Assembly (NCBI RefSeq): GCF_004362395.1
Contig: NZ_SNWE01000003.1
Coordinates: 124,001 to 188,000 of the forward strand
DNA length: 64,000 bases
Direction of reading: 5' to 3'
DNA from: Salegentibacter sp. 24
GTDB taxonomy: Bacteria > Bacteroidota > Bacteroidia > Flavobacteriales > Flavobacteriaceae
Numbering within the stretch: the stretch's first letter is position 1; each line of letters starts with the position of its first letter. Of this stretch, positions 29,448-38,308 are shown piece by piece. The position numbers and the translations under genes were made by a program. Below the pieces are notes generated by a model, which ran no database searches, had not been told where the DNA came from, and saw only the letters and a program-made list of their open reading frames with translations.

Positions 29448-30572
29448 TTATACTTTTTCCTTTGTCTTTACTTCTCTTCCTGTCCTGTTTAACGCAACAG
29501 CATAGGCCCCGAGCATAGTAGCCTTGTTTGTTCCCAAACGTGAAATCCCTACTGGGATCCTTTTATTTTGAATGAATTCTATCTTTCTGTTTGAAAATGG
29601 CACCTTAAGTTTTTCTGTGGCGGTATTGTAGAAAGCTCGCTTGGATTTTTCCTCCTCAAAGGAAAAAGCCTCTGGAACTATTCTGCTGAATTCTTCATTT
29701 TTACGATTTTTGATTTTACCGCCCAAATGTTTTAAAATCTGTGGGAGTAATAGTTTTGAAGATCCTGCAATTCCTCCTCCTATTACCACGGCTCCATCGA
29801 CAATGGTAATAACATTAGCCAAAGCCTCCGCCGCAACTTCTGCCACCTGATCATAAGCTTTTACGGCTGCTTTCCGGTCGCCTTCTTTCTCCCCTATTGC
29901 AATTTGAAAAATATCTTTAGGATTCAAATCAATTTCCTTACCAGAAAATTTTTGATAATAAAACTGAATTCCCCTGACACTTACGCTTTCTTCAGCTATT
30001 ATACCAGGCTCAAGTATATTGCGCATTAACCAAATTTCTCCTCCCGCGGAATTATCTCCCCCGCAAATCTGTTTATTTATAACCACACCACCTCCAAAGC
30101 CGGTACCTAAAGTGATTCCTATAAGGTTTTTAAATTCTCTTTTAATTTCTAAATCTTTAAATCCCTTATTGACTTCTGGAAGAAAACCTCCAATAGCTTC
30201 TCCGTAGGCAAAAAGGTCCCCGTCATTATTGATATAGGTCGGTAATTTAAAATAATCCTCCAGCATCGGACCCAATGCCACCCCTCCCTGGAAAGAGGGA
30301 AAGTTCGGTGGATTGATTATAATTCCATTCTGATATTCAGCCGGACCTGGAAAGGCAAAACTAATGGCCACAGCCTTAGCCGGTAGTAGGATTTCTATTA
30401 TTTTTTTAAAACCCTCGATAATTGATTGTAAACACTTTTCTAAATCCTTAGAATGAGAGGGTAAAGTGATAAAGGGAGTAATAGGTTCCCCCCCTTTTAT
30501 AGCTGAAAAAACCAAATTTGTTCCTCCTGCATCGAGTGTTAAAACAATTCTTTCGTCTTGAAATATTTTCAT
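29448..30572 (-). CDS. ROK-family sugar kinase, probably a hexokinase
   Basis: This 374-residue cytoplasmic protein has the ROK phosphate-binding motif LTLDAGGTNLVFSAI at the start, catalytic Asp in TYINNDGDLFAYGEA, and the second phosphate loop GITLGTGFGGGVV. The CxCGxxGC zinc site of many ROK proteins is not seen, and the position reads GGDNSAGGEIWL instead. ROK kinases phosphorylate glucose, mannose, GlcNAc or fructose. In this setting mannose to mannose-6-phosphate is the best guess. The gene follows the GH97_N/GH125 gene by 39 bp. A run of seven G lies in codons 25-27 of the minus strand. Confidence 0.88.
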   Translation of the reverse strand: MKIFQDERIVLTLDAGGTNLVFSAIKGGEPITPFITLPSHSKDLEKCLQSIIEGFKKIIEILLPAKAVAISFAFPGPAEYQNGIIINPPNFPSFQGGVALGPMLEDYFKLPTYINNDGDLFAYGEAIGGFLPEVNKGFKDLEIKREFKNLIGITLGTGFGGGVVINKQICGGDNSAGGEIWLMRNILEPGIIAEESVSVRGIQFYYQKFSGKEIDLNPKDIFQIAIGEKEGDRKAAVKAYDQVAEVAAEALANVITIVDGAVVIGGGIAGSSKLLLPQILKHLGGKIKNRKNEEFSRIVPEAFSFEEEKSKRAFYNTATEKLKVPFSNRKIEFIQNKRIPVGISRLGTNKATMLGAYAVALNRTGREVKTKEKV

Positions 30573-30611
30573 CTGTAGTTAAGCGGTAGATTTTCGGATT
30601 TATTAAATGAT

Positions 30612-32444
30612 TTAAGCCAGTAAATGAGGTTTTTCCTGGTAGGTTTTCCATAAAAATTCCCCAAAGAGAGTATTTGCCCATGCGAACCAGGCCCTGGTAA
30701 AATCTGTCGGATCGTCTTTATGGAAAGTTTCATGCATAAAGCCTGTATTACCGTGGGTATTTTTAAGGGTATCTACACACCATTTGATCTCCTTTTCATC
30801 ATTACTTGTTAGTCCTTTCATAGTGATGGACATTGGCCAAATCATATCCAGAGCCACGTGTGGTCCTCCTATTCCTTCACCAGCCGTTCCCTTAAAAAAG
30901 AAAGGATTGTCTTTTGACCAGACATAATTTCGGGTATTTTGGTAAATTTCATCGGTAGCATCCACCGCCCCTAAATATGGCAAAGCTAATAAGCTAGGGA
31001 CATTGGCGTCATCCATCAACAACTTATTTCCAAATCCATCTACTTCAAAGGCGTAAATTTTACCATATTTTTTATGATCCACTATAGCATGTTCTTCCAA
31101 AGCAGTTTTAACTTCTTTCCTTAAACTTAATAATTCTTCAGACAGGGAGGAATCTTGCTGTATGTCTCGCATCATTTCAGCTGCCTGCTCCAGGCTAACT
31201 ATGGCAAAGAAATTTGAAGGTATCAAAAAAGAAAAAACGGTAGCATCATCACTAGGCCTGAAAGCCGAACAAATCAGTCCTACGGGGTTAACCGGGTAAC
31301 CATAACCCTGTAAAGCTCTGGTATCGGTAGCCTTTGTGGTTTCTCTTTGGAAAGAATATTCACCTCTGTCATTTTTTTTCTGCTGATCCCTGAATACATG
31401 TAATATGGACTGGATTGCTTTTTTCCATTCCTGGTCAAAAGGGGCGGTATCCCCGGTCGATTTCCAATAGTGATAACCTAACCTGATAGGATAGCATAAA
31501 GAATCAATCTCCCATTTTCGTTCGTGAACTCCAGGTTTCATATCTGTTTGATCTGAAAACCATTCCCCTTTTTTATTAGGATCATCATAAAATGCATTGG
31601 CATATGGATCCTTAAGAATATATTTTGTCTGGCGGTTAATAACCCCTGCAATCAGGTTTTTTAATTTTTCATCCTTATCTACGAAAGCCATGTAAGGCCA
31701 TACCTGAGCGGAACTGTCCCTGAGTCCCTGGTCCTCATAGGCTAAAGGTTGTTTTGGAAAAACAGACGCTAAGGTGTTCTGTGCAGAATACTTTAAAAAC
31801 ATACCCGGATAATCATATAAATCAGATTCTGAAATTAAAATCTCATAATCCGAATCCGTTTCTAGTAGTACCGGTAGTGTACTCATATTGCTTTCCGGGG
31901 ATAATTCACCTGGTGATACATGGCTGTATGGATGCTCATAGGAAGTTTTAAAGGATGGAGTTTGTTGAAGATGCATCTGGTAAGCATCAGGAATGTTTAG
32001 ATGAAAATCTTCGTTTAAAACTTCAATTTCTCCGGGTTTTTCTGTTATAAACCGATAAGCAACCCCCTCATTATAAGCCCGGAATTCGATAGCGTAATCT
32101 CCTTCGAACTCCAATATCAAGTTATTGTAATGATTATTAATTTTTGAATATTTTAGAGGCACCTCAGGGCTATGGGTCTCTTCTACTGAATTAGTTTGCT
32201 GTCCAATTAATTCAGGTTTTTCACCTAACATTTCATCTTTGAGTTTCATCCCTAAAGAATTATTCTTAAGTAAAATATTGTTTTGAGCTGAGATGGTATA
32301 ATATACTTTATCATCCAGGCTCACTGATAATTTCAATTCTTTATCTGGTGATTGTAACTCAAAATCCTGTGCCTTAGAATTAGTGCTCAACAGCACCAGG
32401 AAAAACCCCAAAAATGCAATTTTCTTTAGTTTTAATATCTCCAT
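30612..32444 (-). CDS. Chimeric protein: GH97 N-terminal domain joined to GH125 catalytic part
   Basis: This 610-residue protein has a signal peptide (to about NSKAQ, 26). Residues 27-238 are the GH97 N-terminal beta-sandwich (LQSPDKELKLSVSLDD, IEFRAYNEGVAYRF, YDYPGMFLKYS). From Leu241 the sequence is GH125 exo-alpha-1,6-mannosidase (LRDSSAQVWPY, LIAGVINRQTKYIL, EIDSLCYPIRLGYHYW, GTAGEGIGGPH). The GH97 TIM barrel is missing. So are about 60-110 residues of GH125, including the GDIxAMW segment that normally precedes WLRDS. The join at 31725-31730 is in frame. It looks like an in-frame deletion between adjacent GH97 and GH125 genes, and GH125 activity is doubtful because part of the sugar-binding wall is gone. 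Neighbours are the esterase and ROK genes. Confidence 0.85.
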   Translation of the reverse strand: MEILKLKKIAFLGFFLVLLSTNSKAQDFELQSPDKELKLSVSLDDKVYYTISAQNNILLKNNSLGMKLKDEMLGEKPELIGQQTNSVEETHSPEVPLKYSKINNHYNNLILEFEGDYAIEFRAYNEGVAYRFITEKPGEIEVLNEDFHLNIPDAYQMHLQQTPSFKTSYEHPYSHVSPGELSPESNMSTLPVLLETDSDYEILISESDLYDYPGMFLKYSAQNTLASVFPKQPLAYEDQGLRDSSAQVWPYMAFVDKDEKLKNLIAGVINRQTKYILKDPYANAFYDDPNKKGEWFSDQTDMKPGVHERKWEIDSLCYPIRLGYHYWKSTGDTAPFDQEWKKAIQSILHVFRDQQKKNDRGEYSFQRETTKATDTRALQGYGYPVNPVGLICSAFRPSDDATVFSFLIPSNFFAIVSLEQAAEMMRDIQQDSSLSEELLSLRKEVKTALEEHAIVDHKKYGKIYAFEVDGFGNKLLMDDANVPSLLALPYLGAVDATDEIYQNTRNYVWSKDNPFFFKGTAGEGIGGPHVALDMIWPMSITMKGLTSNDEKEIKWCVDTLKNTHGNTGFMHETFHKDDPTDFTRAWFAWANTLFGEFLWKTYQEKPHLLA

Positions 32445-32524
32445 AACAAAAAGTTTAAATGCTAACTTAATTAGGTCAGTTTAAGGTTTACTAAATTTTA
32501 TTTTAAATGCTAATATTTTGATTG

Positions 32525-32539
32525 CAAAGCCAGGCTTTG
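32525..32539. repeat. Perfect 15-bp palindrome upstream of the chimeric GH125 gene
   Basis: CAAAGCC and GGCTTTG flank a single A. The palindrome is about 80 bp upstream of the GH125 start and about 120 bp downstream of the esterase stop. A U-run is absent, so it is not a standard terminator. It could be a protein-binding site or a short mRNA stem. The rest of this 213-bp gap is plain AT-rich sequence. Confidence 0.3.
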
Positions 32540-32657
32540 ATAAGAAGCATGGTTTATTTAACTGCTTTTTTATCAAATAGAAAGCCTCCTTATATTACAC
32601 CCTTTATTTGCCTTGACCATTTTCTAATATTATTCTGGCTTCTTTCAGCTTTAGGAT

Positions 32658-33482
32658 CTACATTTTTTGGTTACTCCCCATTTTACTTTTCACAAAATCC
32701 AGCAATAAAGGAAATGCTGGGTGAGTCATGCCATGACCATATCCATCCATTTCATAAATTTTGATATCTTTTTGACCGTTTATTTTCATCATCCGGTAGA
32801 AGTAGGCGTTTTCTTCATACCTGCCGAGCATTTCTAACTCCCTGTCACCGGTAATCAATAGAATCGGTGGGGCATCCCCTCTGACATGGTATAATGGAGC
32901 CCAAGGGTCTATAATAGGTTGCTCGCCGGGAATACCCTGCTCTTTTCTAATGGTAAAGTGAGTGATGGTATGATCACTAAAAGGAATTAGACCTGCTATC
33001 TGGTTAGCATCTAAATCGTATTCTTTTAAAAAGGATTTATTCAAAACGCTCATCAGTGCCAGGTACCCCCCGGCCGAATGTCCGGAAACAAATATTTGAC
33101 TGGGATCTCCATTGTACTTAGAAATGTTCCGTAGGACCCAGGCAATCGCCCCGGCAGCATCCCGGACACTGGTCTTTGCTTTTACCTTTGGTGACAACCT
33201 GTATCCAACACCGACAATACAATATCCTTTCCGGGTAAGCTGTTCTGGTATTTCTTTCTCTCCCCCTGTAAGTCCCCCTCCGTGAAACCAAATTATGACA
33301 GGAACTTTTTTATCTGTATCAGGATAACTAATGTCCAAAAGAGCCATCTCTTTCTGATATTCAGAGCTTGGGTCCTTCAATATTTCGTGGTATGGAATAT
33401 TACTTTTTTGTTTGTAATTTAATTCCTGGGCGTGGATTAATACAGGTAGCAGAAGTAATAAAAAACGAAAGAGAAAGTTCAT
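32658..33482 (-). CDS. Secreted alpha/beta-hydrolase esterase
   Basis: About 274 residues from the ATG at 33482 (MNFLFRFLLLLLPVLIHAQ), which gives a proper signal peptide; the longer frame to 33548 adds an unlikely leader. The fold is shown by VPVIIWFHGGGLTGG (oxyanion hole), the nucleophile elbow FVSGHSAGGYLAL and a C-terminal His in DGYGHGMTHPAF. The Asp is likely in LLITGDRELEM. It resembles BD-FAE/carbohydrate-esterase-like proteins, so removal of acyl groups from decorated glycans is likely. It lies between GH92 copy 5 and the chimeric GH125 gene. Confidence 0.88.
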   Translation of the reverse strand: MNFLFRFLLLLLPVLIHAQELNYKQKSNIPYHEILKDPSSEYQKEMALLDISYPDTDKKVPVIIWFHGGGLTGGEKEIPEQLTRKGYCIVGVGYRLSPKVKAKTSVRDAAGAIAWVLRNISKYNGDPSQIFVSGHSAGGYLALMSVLNKSFLKEYDLDANQIAGLIPFSDHTITHFTIRKEQGIPGEQPIIDPWAPLYHVRGDAPPILLITGDRELEMLGRYEENAYFYRMMKINGQKDIKIYEMDGYGHGMTHPAFPLLLDFVKSKMGSNQKM

Positions 33483-33624
33483 AGGATTGATATATGATAA
33501 ATAGTAAAATTTAAAAAAATAGCTCACTACAAATTCAGGTCGTGGCAATACGCAGCCTCTGGATCCTTTTAAAAACTGGCTAAATTTATTAGGGTTTAAC
33601 TATCAGTCTATTGAAAAAAATGAA

Positions 33625-35802
33625 TTATTCAGTCACAAGCTCTACTTCTCCCCCCGTCTCAAATAAATTATGAGGAATGAAATAACCTTCCAGGTCCTGC
33701 TGGTCTACCATTATATTTTTCAATTTTCTTCCTGAATTTGGTCTCTTTATGGTCAAAGTTTTATTGCCAGGTAAATTCCATGTAACTTTTTCAAAAATGG
33801 GTACGGTAACTAAATATTCCGGATCTGCAGGTGACAAGGGATAAAGGCCCGAAGCCGCAAAAACATACCAGGCAGACATCTCTCCGGCATCATCCATTCC
33901 TGGAAGAGCTAGCCCTTCTTCGCCTACCCCATAGAAATTTTCAAGAATATTGTCAATTATCTTCTGAGACTTTTCAGGTTTATCTACAAAATAATAAGAA
34001 AAGGCAGCCTCATGATCGGGCTGGTTGCCGTGGGAATATTGTCCAATAAAACTAGCCACATTTCGCGCAATATAATCAGGGTTCCATGGCACTGAAAAAA
34101 GGGAATCCAATTTCATCTCAAATTCATTTTTACCCCCGTATAATTCAACCAGTTCAGGCATATCGTGCGGTGCATAAAAGGAAACCTGCCATGCATTTGC
34201 CTCCCGGTACATATATTCGTAATAGGGATGTTCCGGATTAAATGGACTGATCCAGTCACCATTCTCCAGTCTGCCCCGCATAAAATTAGTAGAAGTATCA
34301 AATACATTTATGTAATTTTCAGAGCGATCGATAAGGTCCTCATATTTCTGATTATCTCCAAGTGCTTTTGCGAGCTGTGCCACGGAATAATCGTCATAAG
34401 CATATTCCAGGGTTTTAGAAACACCGGCCTTCGCTTTAGTTTCTACACCAGGATTCTCCACATCTGGGTCTGAAATATATCCCTTTTCAATATATTCCTT
34501 AATATGCGGACGTGGACCACCTTCTTTATAAGCATTATTTAGTAGCAATTGGTAAGCCTTCTCAATATTAAAATCTTTATTACCTCTCAAATAAGTTCCG
34601 GCAATAAAGGGGGCTGCGTGATCACCATGGAAGAAAGTAGGAATAAAACCTGTGTTTTCACCTTTATTAATCAGAGATTTAATTATATCGGTGGTTACCT
34701 CGGGAGAAACTATACTTAAAAGCACTAATTTATTCCTATAAGTATCCCAGAAAGAGGGATTTGTATAATACTCAAAATCCTTTTTTACAACCTCCCCCTT
34801 TACATTTTTAAATTCCCCATTGACGTCACTTCTAAGGGCAGGCCAGAGAAAAGAACGATAAAACGAAGAATAAAACAGTTCGTTTTGCTGCTCATTACCT
34901 CCTGTAACTTCAATTGTTGACAGTAAATTTTCCCACTTCATATCGGCTTTTTTCTTTATATCTTCAAAACCAGACTTCCCGATTTCTAGTTTTAGATTTT
35001 CAGCAGCATTTTCAATACTCACATAGGATATTCCAATTTTAAGATTTACTGGTTGTTCTCCATCCTGCAGGTGAAGCATAGCGTACCCGTCCTTTTCACC
35101 ACTACCGATAACATCGAGTTCCTCAATTTTAACGTTGGTCTGGGCATAGAAATGAACTTTATCCCCTCCAACTCTTTGAAAGCCCGATACCACAGAGTCA
35201 TTATTCTTTTTTATTTCCCATTGGGAAACCCCATTATTTGCTTTGTCAAGGTCAAAAAGAATCTTTCTTCCAGAATTGTTTTCAAAGCTATATTGATGAA
35301 ACCCACTTCGCAAGGTAGAGGTAAGCCTTACCCTGACATCATAATCATCTAAATAGACTTCATAATACCCAGGGGAGGCAAACTCTTTCTCATGGCTAAA
35401 AGTAGATTTAAATGGAGCTTTTGAATTTCCTGAAACCGGAAGAATCGGGATATTACACAAATTCCAGTGACCTTTATTGGTATGGGCAAAACCAAGTATT
35501 TCGGTGTCTTCATACTGGTAACCAGCTCCTGTTCCATACTCGGTTATCGGACTTAGCTGAACCATGGCATTAGGCAAAGATGATCCCGGAAAAACCAATC
35601 CCGCCCAAACCCGCCAGTTTTCAGGAGGAGTATAACCTATAAAATCAGGATCAGTTAAAGGAGCTGTTCCTATGAAAGGATTAACCAGAGAAGTGTAGGC
35701 TTTTTCTTTGATCTTAGCTGAGCTTTCAGGTTCATCCTGTTTGGAATTATTACACGAAAAAAGAATCACAGAAAAAACACAGGCTACTATAGTTTTTCTC
35801 AT
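33625..35802 (-). CDS. GH92 family protein (copy 5), lipoprotein, general-acid segment deleted
   Basis: This 725-residue protein has a lipobox in SVILFSC. The GH92 layout is present (LVNPFIGTAPLTDPDF, FAHTNKGHWNLCNIPI, and GMDDAGEMSAWYVFAASG at the base and calcium site). The stretch that carries the general-acid Glu in copies 1-3 is shortened to FIPTFFHGDHAAPF, so that residue is absent. The HSD motif of the beta-sandwich side is changed to NKGHWNLCN. This suggests a different substrate or an altered mechanism within GH92. The gene is 55 bp downstream of GH76, in the same transcription unit. Confidence 0.92.
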   Translation of the reverse strand: MRKTIVACVFSVILFSCNNSKQDEPESSAKIKEKAYTSLVNPFIGTAPLTDPDFIGYTPPENWRVWAGLVFPGSSLPNAMVQLSPITEYGTGAGYQYEDTEILGFAHTNKGHWNLCNIPILPVSGNSKAPFKSTFSHEKEFASPGYYEVYLDDYDVRVRLTSTLRSGFHQYSFENNSGRKILFDLDKANNGVSQWEIKKNNDSVVSGFQRVGGDKVHFYAQTNVKIEELDVIGSGEKDGYAMLHLQDGEQPVNLKIGISYVSIENAAENLKLEIGKSGFEDIKKKADMKWENLLSTIEVTGGNEQQNELFYSSFYRSFLWPALRSDVNGEFKNVKGEVVKKDFEYYTNPSFWDTYRNKLVLLSIVSPEVTTDIIKSLINKGENTGFIPTFFHGDHAAPFIAGTYLRGNKDFNIEKAYQLLLNNAYKEGGPRPHIKEYIEKGYISDPDVENPGVETKAKAGVSKTLEYAYDDYSVAQLAKALGDNQKYEDLIDRSENYINVFDTSTNFMRGRLENGDWISPFNPEHPYYEYMYREANAWQVSFYAPHDMPELVELYGGKNEFEMKLDSLFSVPWNPDYIARNVASFIGQYSHGNQPDHEAAFSYYFVDKPEKSQKIIDNILENFYGVGEEGLALPGMDDAGEMSAWYVFAASGLYPLSPADPEYLVTVPIFEKVTWNLPGNKTLTIKRPNSGRKLKNIMVDQQDLEGYFIPHNLFETGGEVELVTE

Positions 35803-35857
35803 AAATATTTATTTAATGGGTTGGTTGGTTTAACTTTATATATAATCTTTGGCTTCT

Positions 35858-37036
35858 TTAAGATCCATTTAGTAATGCATTTGCCTCCATTAGCATAACT
35901 CCACTTAACTGGGTAGATAAATCAACCCTTCCACTTGGTTGGTCACTCCAGTTGGGCCCAAACAGCCCCTGGTCACTACGCCCGTTGGAATACAGGGTTT
36001 CAGCATTGAATTGTATAAATTCTTTGTATTGCTCTTGCTTCTCTACTGCTAATTCGGGATTTAAAGCCAGTTGGGTTAAATACCTCACCAGGATTCCTTT
36101 AAATAAGCCTCCATCGCCCTGTCCTTCATTTTTTAAAATTCCACCCGTAGTCAACTCCCCTGAGGAGATCACTGAATTTGCAGATTTCATAGCGTCTTGT
36201 AAATAGACCGAATTGCCGGTTGTTTGGTGCAACAAATTGGCTGCCCCAATATAAGTTCCTACATTATAGGTAAAAATCCAATCCCGGTTAATCACCGCCT
36301 GTCCATCCTGGAAATTTATATTATCCCAGACTAAGCCTGTATCCGGGTCTACCAAAGTATTTTTCAACCAGTGATAAATATCTTTTGCCCATTGAAGATC
36401 TTCCGGGTCCTGGTCGATTTGATAGAGATAAAGTGCAAATATTGCGGCGGGTCCATTAGAACAGGCATTTTTACTATTGGGCGTATCGGTTTTCCAGGCA
36501 ATCCCACCCCCGTGGACATCACTCCAAGCCTTTTTTACTTCCACCCAAAGCAAGTCGGCCACTTCTTTATAACTTTCATCTCCGGTCTCCTCATAGGCTC
36601 GCAAACTTGCAATCCCTAGCCATTCCATATCATCTATAAAGTCATTTTTATACCGGTTCCCATTTCGTGTTTTAATTCCTTCTAATAATGCCTTCATTCT
36701 CGGGAGATAGGCATCATTTCCGGATCTTTTATACCCATCGACAAGAACGTCCAACATATGAGCATTCCACCAATAATTAAAATTTTGATTTCCTAAATTA
36801 TCCTGGCCAAAGGTTCCTGCTGAGCTCAGATAGGTGTCGTAGGTAATCTGTTGAAATTTTTGGGATACTTCCCCCCAATCACTAACCTCTTCTTCAAAGT
36901 CCTCTTCATCTTCATCAGGTTCAGAGGGGGTTTCATTTTCCTTTTCTTCAACCTCGGGTAGATTCTCTCCATCGGTTGAACAAGAATTCAGAAAAAACAA
37001 TGTTAAAAAAAGGACTCCTAGTCTTACTATTTTCAT
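35858..37036 (-). CDS. GH76 endo-alpha-1,6-mannanase, lipoprotein
   Basis: This 392-residue protein has a lipobox in FLNSC and an acidic linker (about 30-55, rich in Glu and Asp) that could hold the enzyme off the membrane. The (alpha/alpha)6 barrel shows the catalytic Asp-Asp in FIDDMEWLGIAS and further conserved parts GGGIAWKTDTPNSKNACSNGPAA and DWIFTYNVGTYIGAA. GH76 cuts the alpha-1,6-mannan backbone of yeast and fungal cell walls inside the chain. It is the strongest evidence that this half of the window targets fungal-type alpha-mannan. It follows lacI by 122 bp, with a LacI-type operator between them. Confidence 0.94.
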   Translation of the reverse strand: MKIVRLGVLFLTLFFLNSCSTDGENLPEVEEKENETPSEPDEDEEDFEEEVSDWGEVSQKFQQITYDTYLSSAGTFGQDNLGNQNFNYWWNAHMLDVLVDGYKRSGNDAYLPRMKALLEGIKTRNGNRYKNDFIDDMEWLGIASLRAYEETGDESYKEVADLLWVEVKKAWSDVHGGGIAWKTDTPNSKNACSNGPAAIFALYLYQIDQDPEDLQWAKDIYHWLKNTLVDPDTGLVWDNINFQDGQAVINRDWIFTYNVGTYIGAANLLHQTTGNSVYLQDAMKSANSVISSGELTTGGILKNEGQGDGGLFKGILVRYLTQLALNPELAVEKQEQYKEFIQFNAETLYSNGRSDQGLFGPNWSDQPSGRVDLSTQLSGVMLMEANALLNGS

Positions 37037-37099
37037 ATTTCCCGTATTATTTCAATTGAAACGTCTTTTATATTAATGTTAATAAAATCACAACTAATA

Positions 37100-37117
37100 T
37101 ACTAAAACGATTTAGTT
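37100..37117. promoter_or_regulatory. LacI-type operator in front of GH76
   Basis: The palindrome CTAAAACGATTTAG (37102-37115) has the central CG and symmetric arms typical of LacI-family operators, with one mismatched pair. It lies about 65 bp upstream of the GH76 start and just downstream of the lacI stop. Its reverse complement is nearly identical to a site at 57765-57778. The adjacent LacI regulator is the obvious binder. Confidence 0.6.
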
Positions 37118-37158
37118 ATACAAGCCAAAAAAAGCAAATCTTCCATAATAATCTTAAT

Positions 37159-38199
37159 TTATCTATGCTGACTTGAAACTCTAGGTATAAATTCGGTATT
37201 TAAGGTAATATTTTTCGGTTCTGAATCTTTAGCAGGCTTCTTGAGAAGCTGTAACATCACGTTCATCAAATTAACGGCAATCTCCTTTTTTGGTTGTGAA
37301 ATTGCAGAAATGGATGGAGTATGGATTTTAAAGAATTCATGATCATCAAAGGTTAAAATGCCCAGCTTCCCTAAAAGTTCAGGAAAGCTTTCATGTAAAA
37401 CTTCCAAACCACTCTGGGTTAGATAATTGGTGGAAAACAAGATAGCATCCAGATCATTTGCTTCCAGGAATTTTTTAATTTTAAGTTTCTTTTGGTCCTG
37501 ACCATTTTCATGGAATGCTATTCTTAAAATATTGCTGTTCAAATCCTTCTCTTCAACGGCAATCTGATAACCTCGCATCCTATTTACCATTTGGTTTTGC
37601 TGGGTATCGATGGTAATAAAACCAATTTTTTTATAACCATTTTCGATAAGATGTTTTGTTCCCTGGTAGGAGGCATGTTCATTATCAATCACTACATAAT
37701 TAGTATCTAAACTGGGAAAATATCTATCGAACAATACTACAGGTATCCCCTCTTCTATAAGTGACCTTATATCGTTTTCAATTCCAGGACTCGGTATAAT
37801 TATGTACCCGTCGATCTGTCTATGCTTAAAAATATTTATAAGGTCTCTAGCCTTTTCATCATTGTTTTCATTACTACAAAAAATGACCTTATACCCTTTT
37901 TTATAAGCTAAATCCTCAATAATTCGAGCAATGCTGGCAAAAAACTGGTTAGAAATGTCCTCCACCATAAAAACTATAATTTTGGATTTTCCGGTGCGAA
38001 GACTTTTTGCCAGCTGATTGGGTTGGTAGTCAATTTCCTTTACATATGCCAAAACTTTCGCTATCATTTCGTCGGAAATTTTTTTCTCCTTGGCCTGGCC
38101 ATTAAGCACGAATGATACAGTTGTTACGGAAATATTTAATTTTTCTGCAATCTTCTTTAAAGTGTACTTTTTACTTTTTTTTATCATCTTAACATTCAC
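37159..38199 (-). CDS. LacI-family transcriptional regulator
   Basis: This 346-residue protein has an N-terminal LacI helix-turn-helix (YTLKKIAEKLNISVTTVSFVLNG) and the hinge helix YQPNQLAKSLRTGKSK. The periplasmic-binding-protein-like sensor domain starts at IIVFMVEDISNQFFA and includes IPVVLFDRY and GILTFDDHEFF. It should bind palindromes with a central CpG and respond to a sugar or sugar phosphate. The best target is the palindrome directly before GH76, and a near-identical one lies before the DUF1080 gene 20 kb away. Start choice between 38199 (MNVKM) and the ATG 12 bases later (MIKKS) is open. Confidence 0.94.
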   Translation of the reverse strand: MNVKMIKKSKKYTLKKIAEKLNISVTTVSFVLNGQAKEKKISDEMIAKVLAYVKEIDYQPNQLAKSLRTGKSKIIVFMVEDISNQFFASIARIIEDLAYKKGYKVIFCSNENNDEKARDLINIFKHRQIDGYIIIPSPGIENDIRSLIEEGIPVVLFDRYFPSLDTNYVVIDNEHASYQGTKHLIENGYKKIGFITIDTQQNQMVNRMRGYQIAVEEKDLNSNILRIAFHENGQDQKKLKIKKFLEANDLDAILFSTNYLTQSGLEVLHESFPELLGKLGILTFDDHEFFKIHTPSISAISQPKKEIAVNLMNVMLQLLKKPAKDSEPKNITLNTEFIPRVSSQHR

Positions 38200-38308
38200 T
38201 AATCAGAAAAATTCACTTCCCTACTTTAGATCTCTAAAATTTTAAAATGAATTTAAAAAACATATATCGGTCAAAATTAGAAAAATCATTAGTAAAAATT
38301 AGGCATTT

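Noticed and set aside
30488-30494. Run of seven C in the ROK gene as a phase-variation tract
   Set aside because: A seven-base run encodes an ordinary Gly-Gly pair and occurs elsewhere in the window, for example inside eboD. No second tract or switching context is present.
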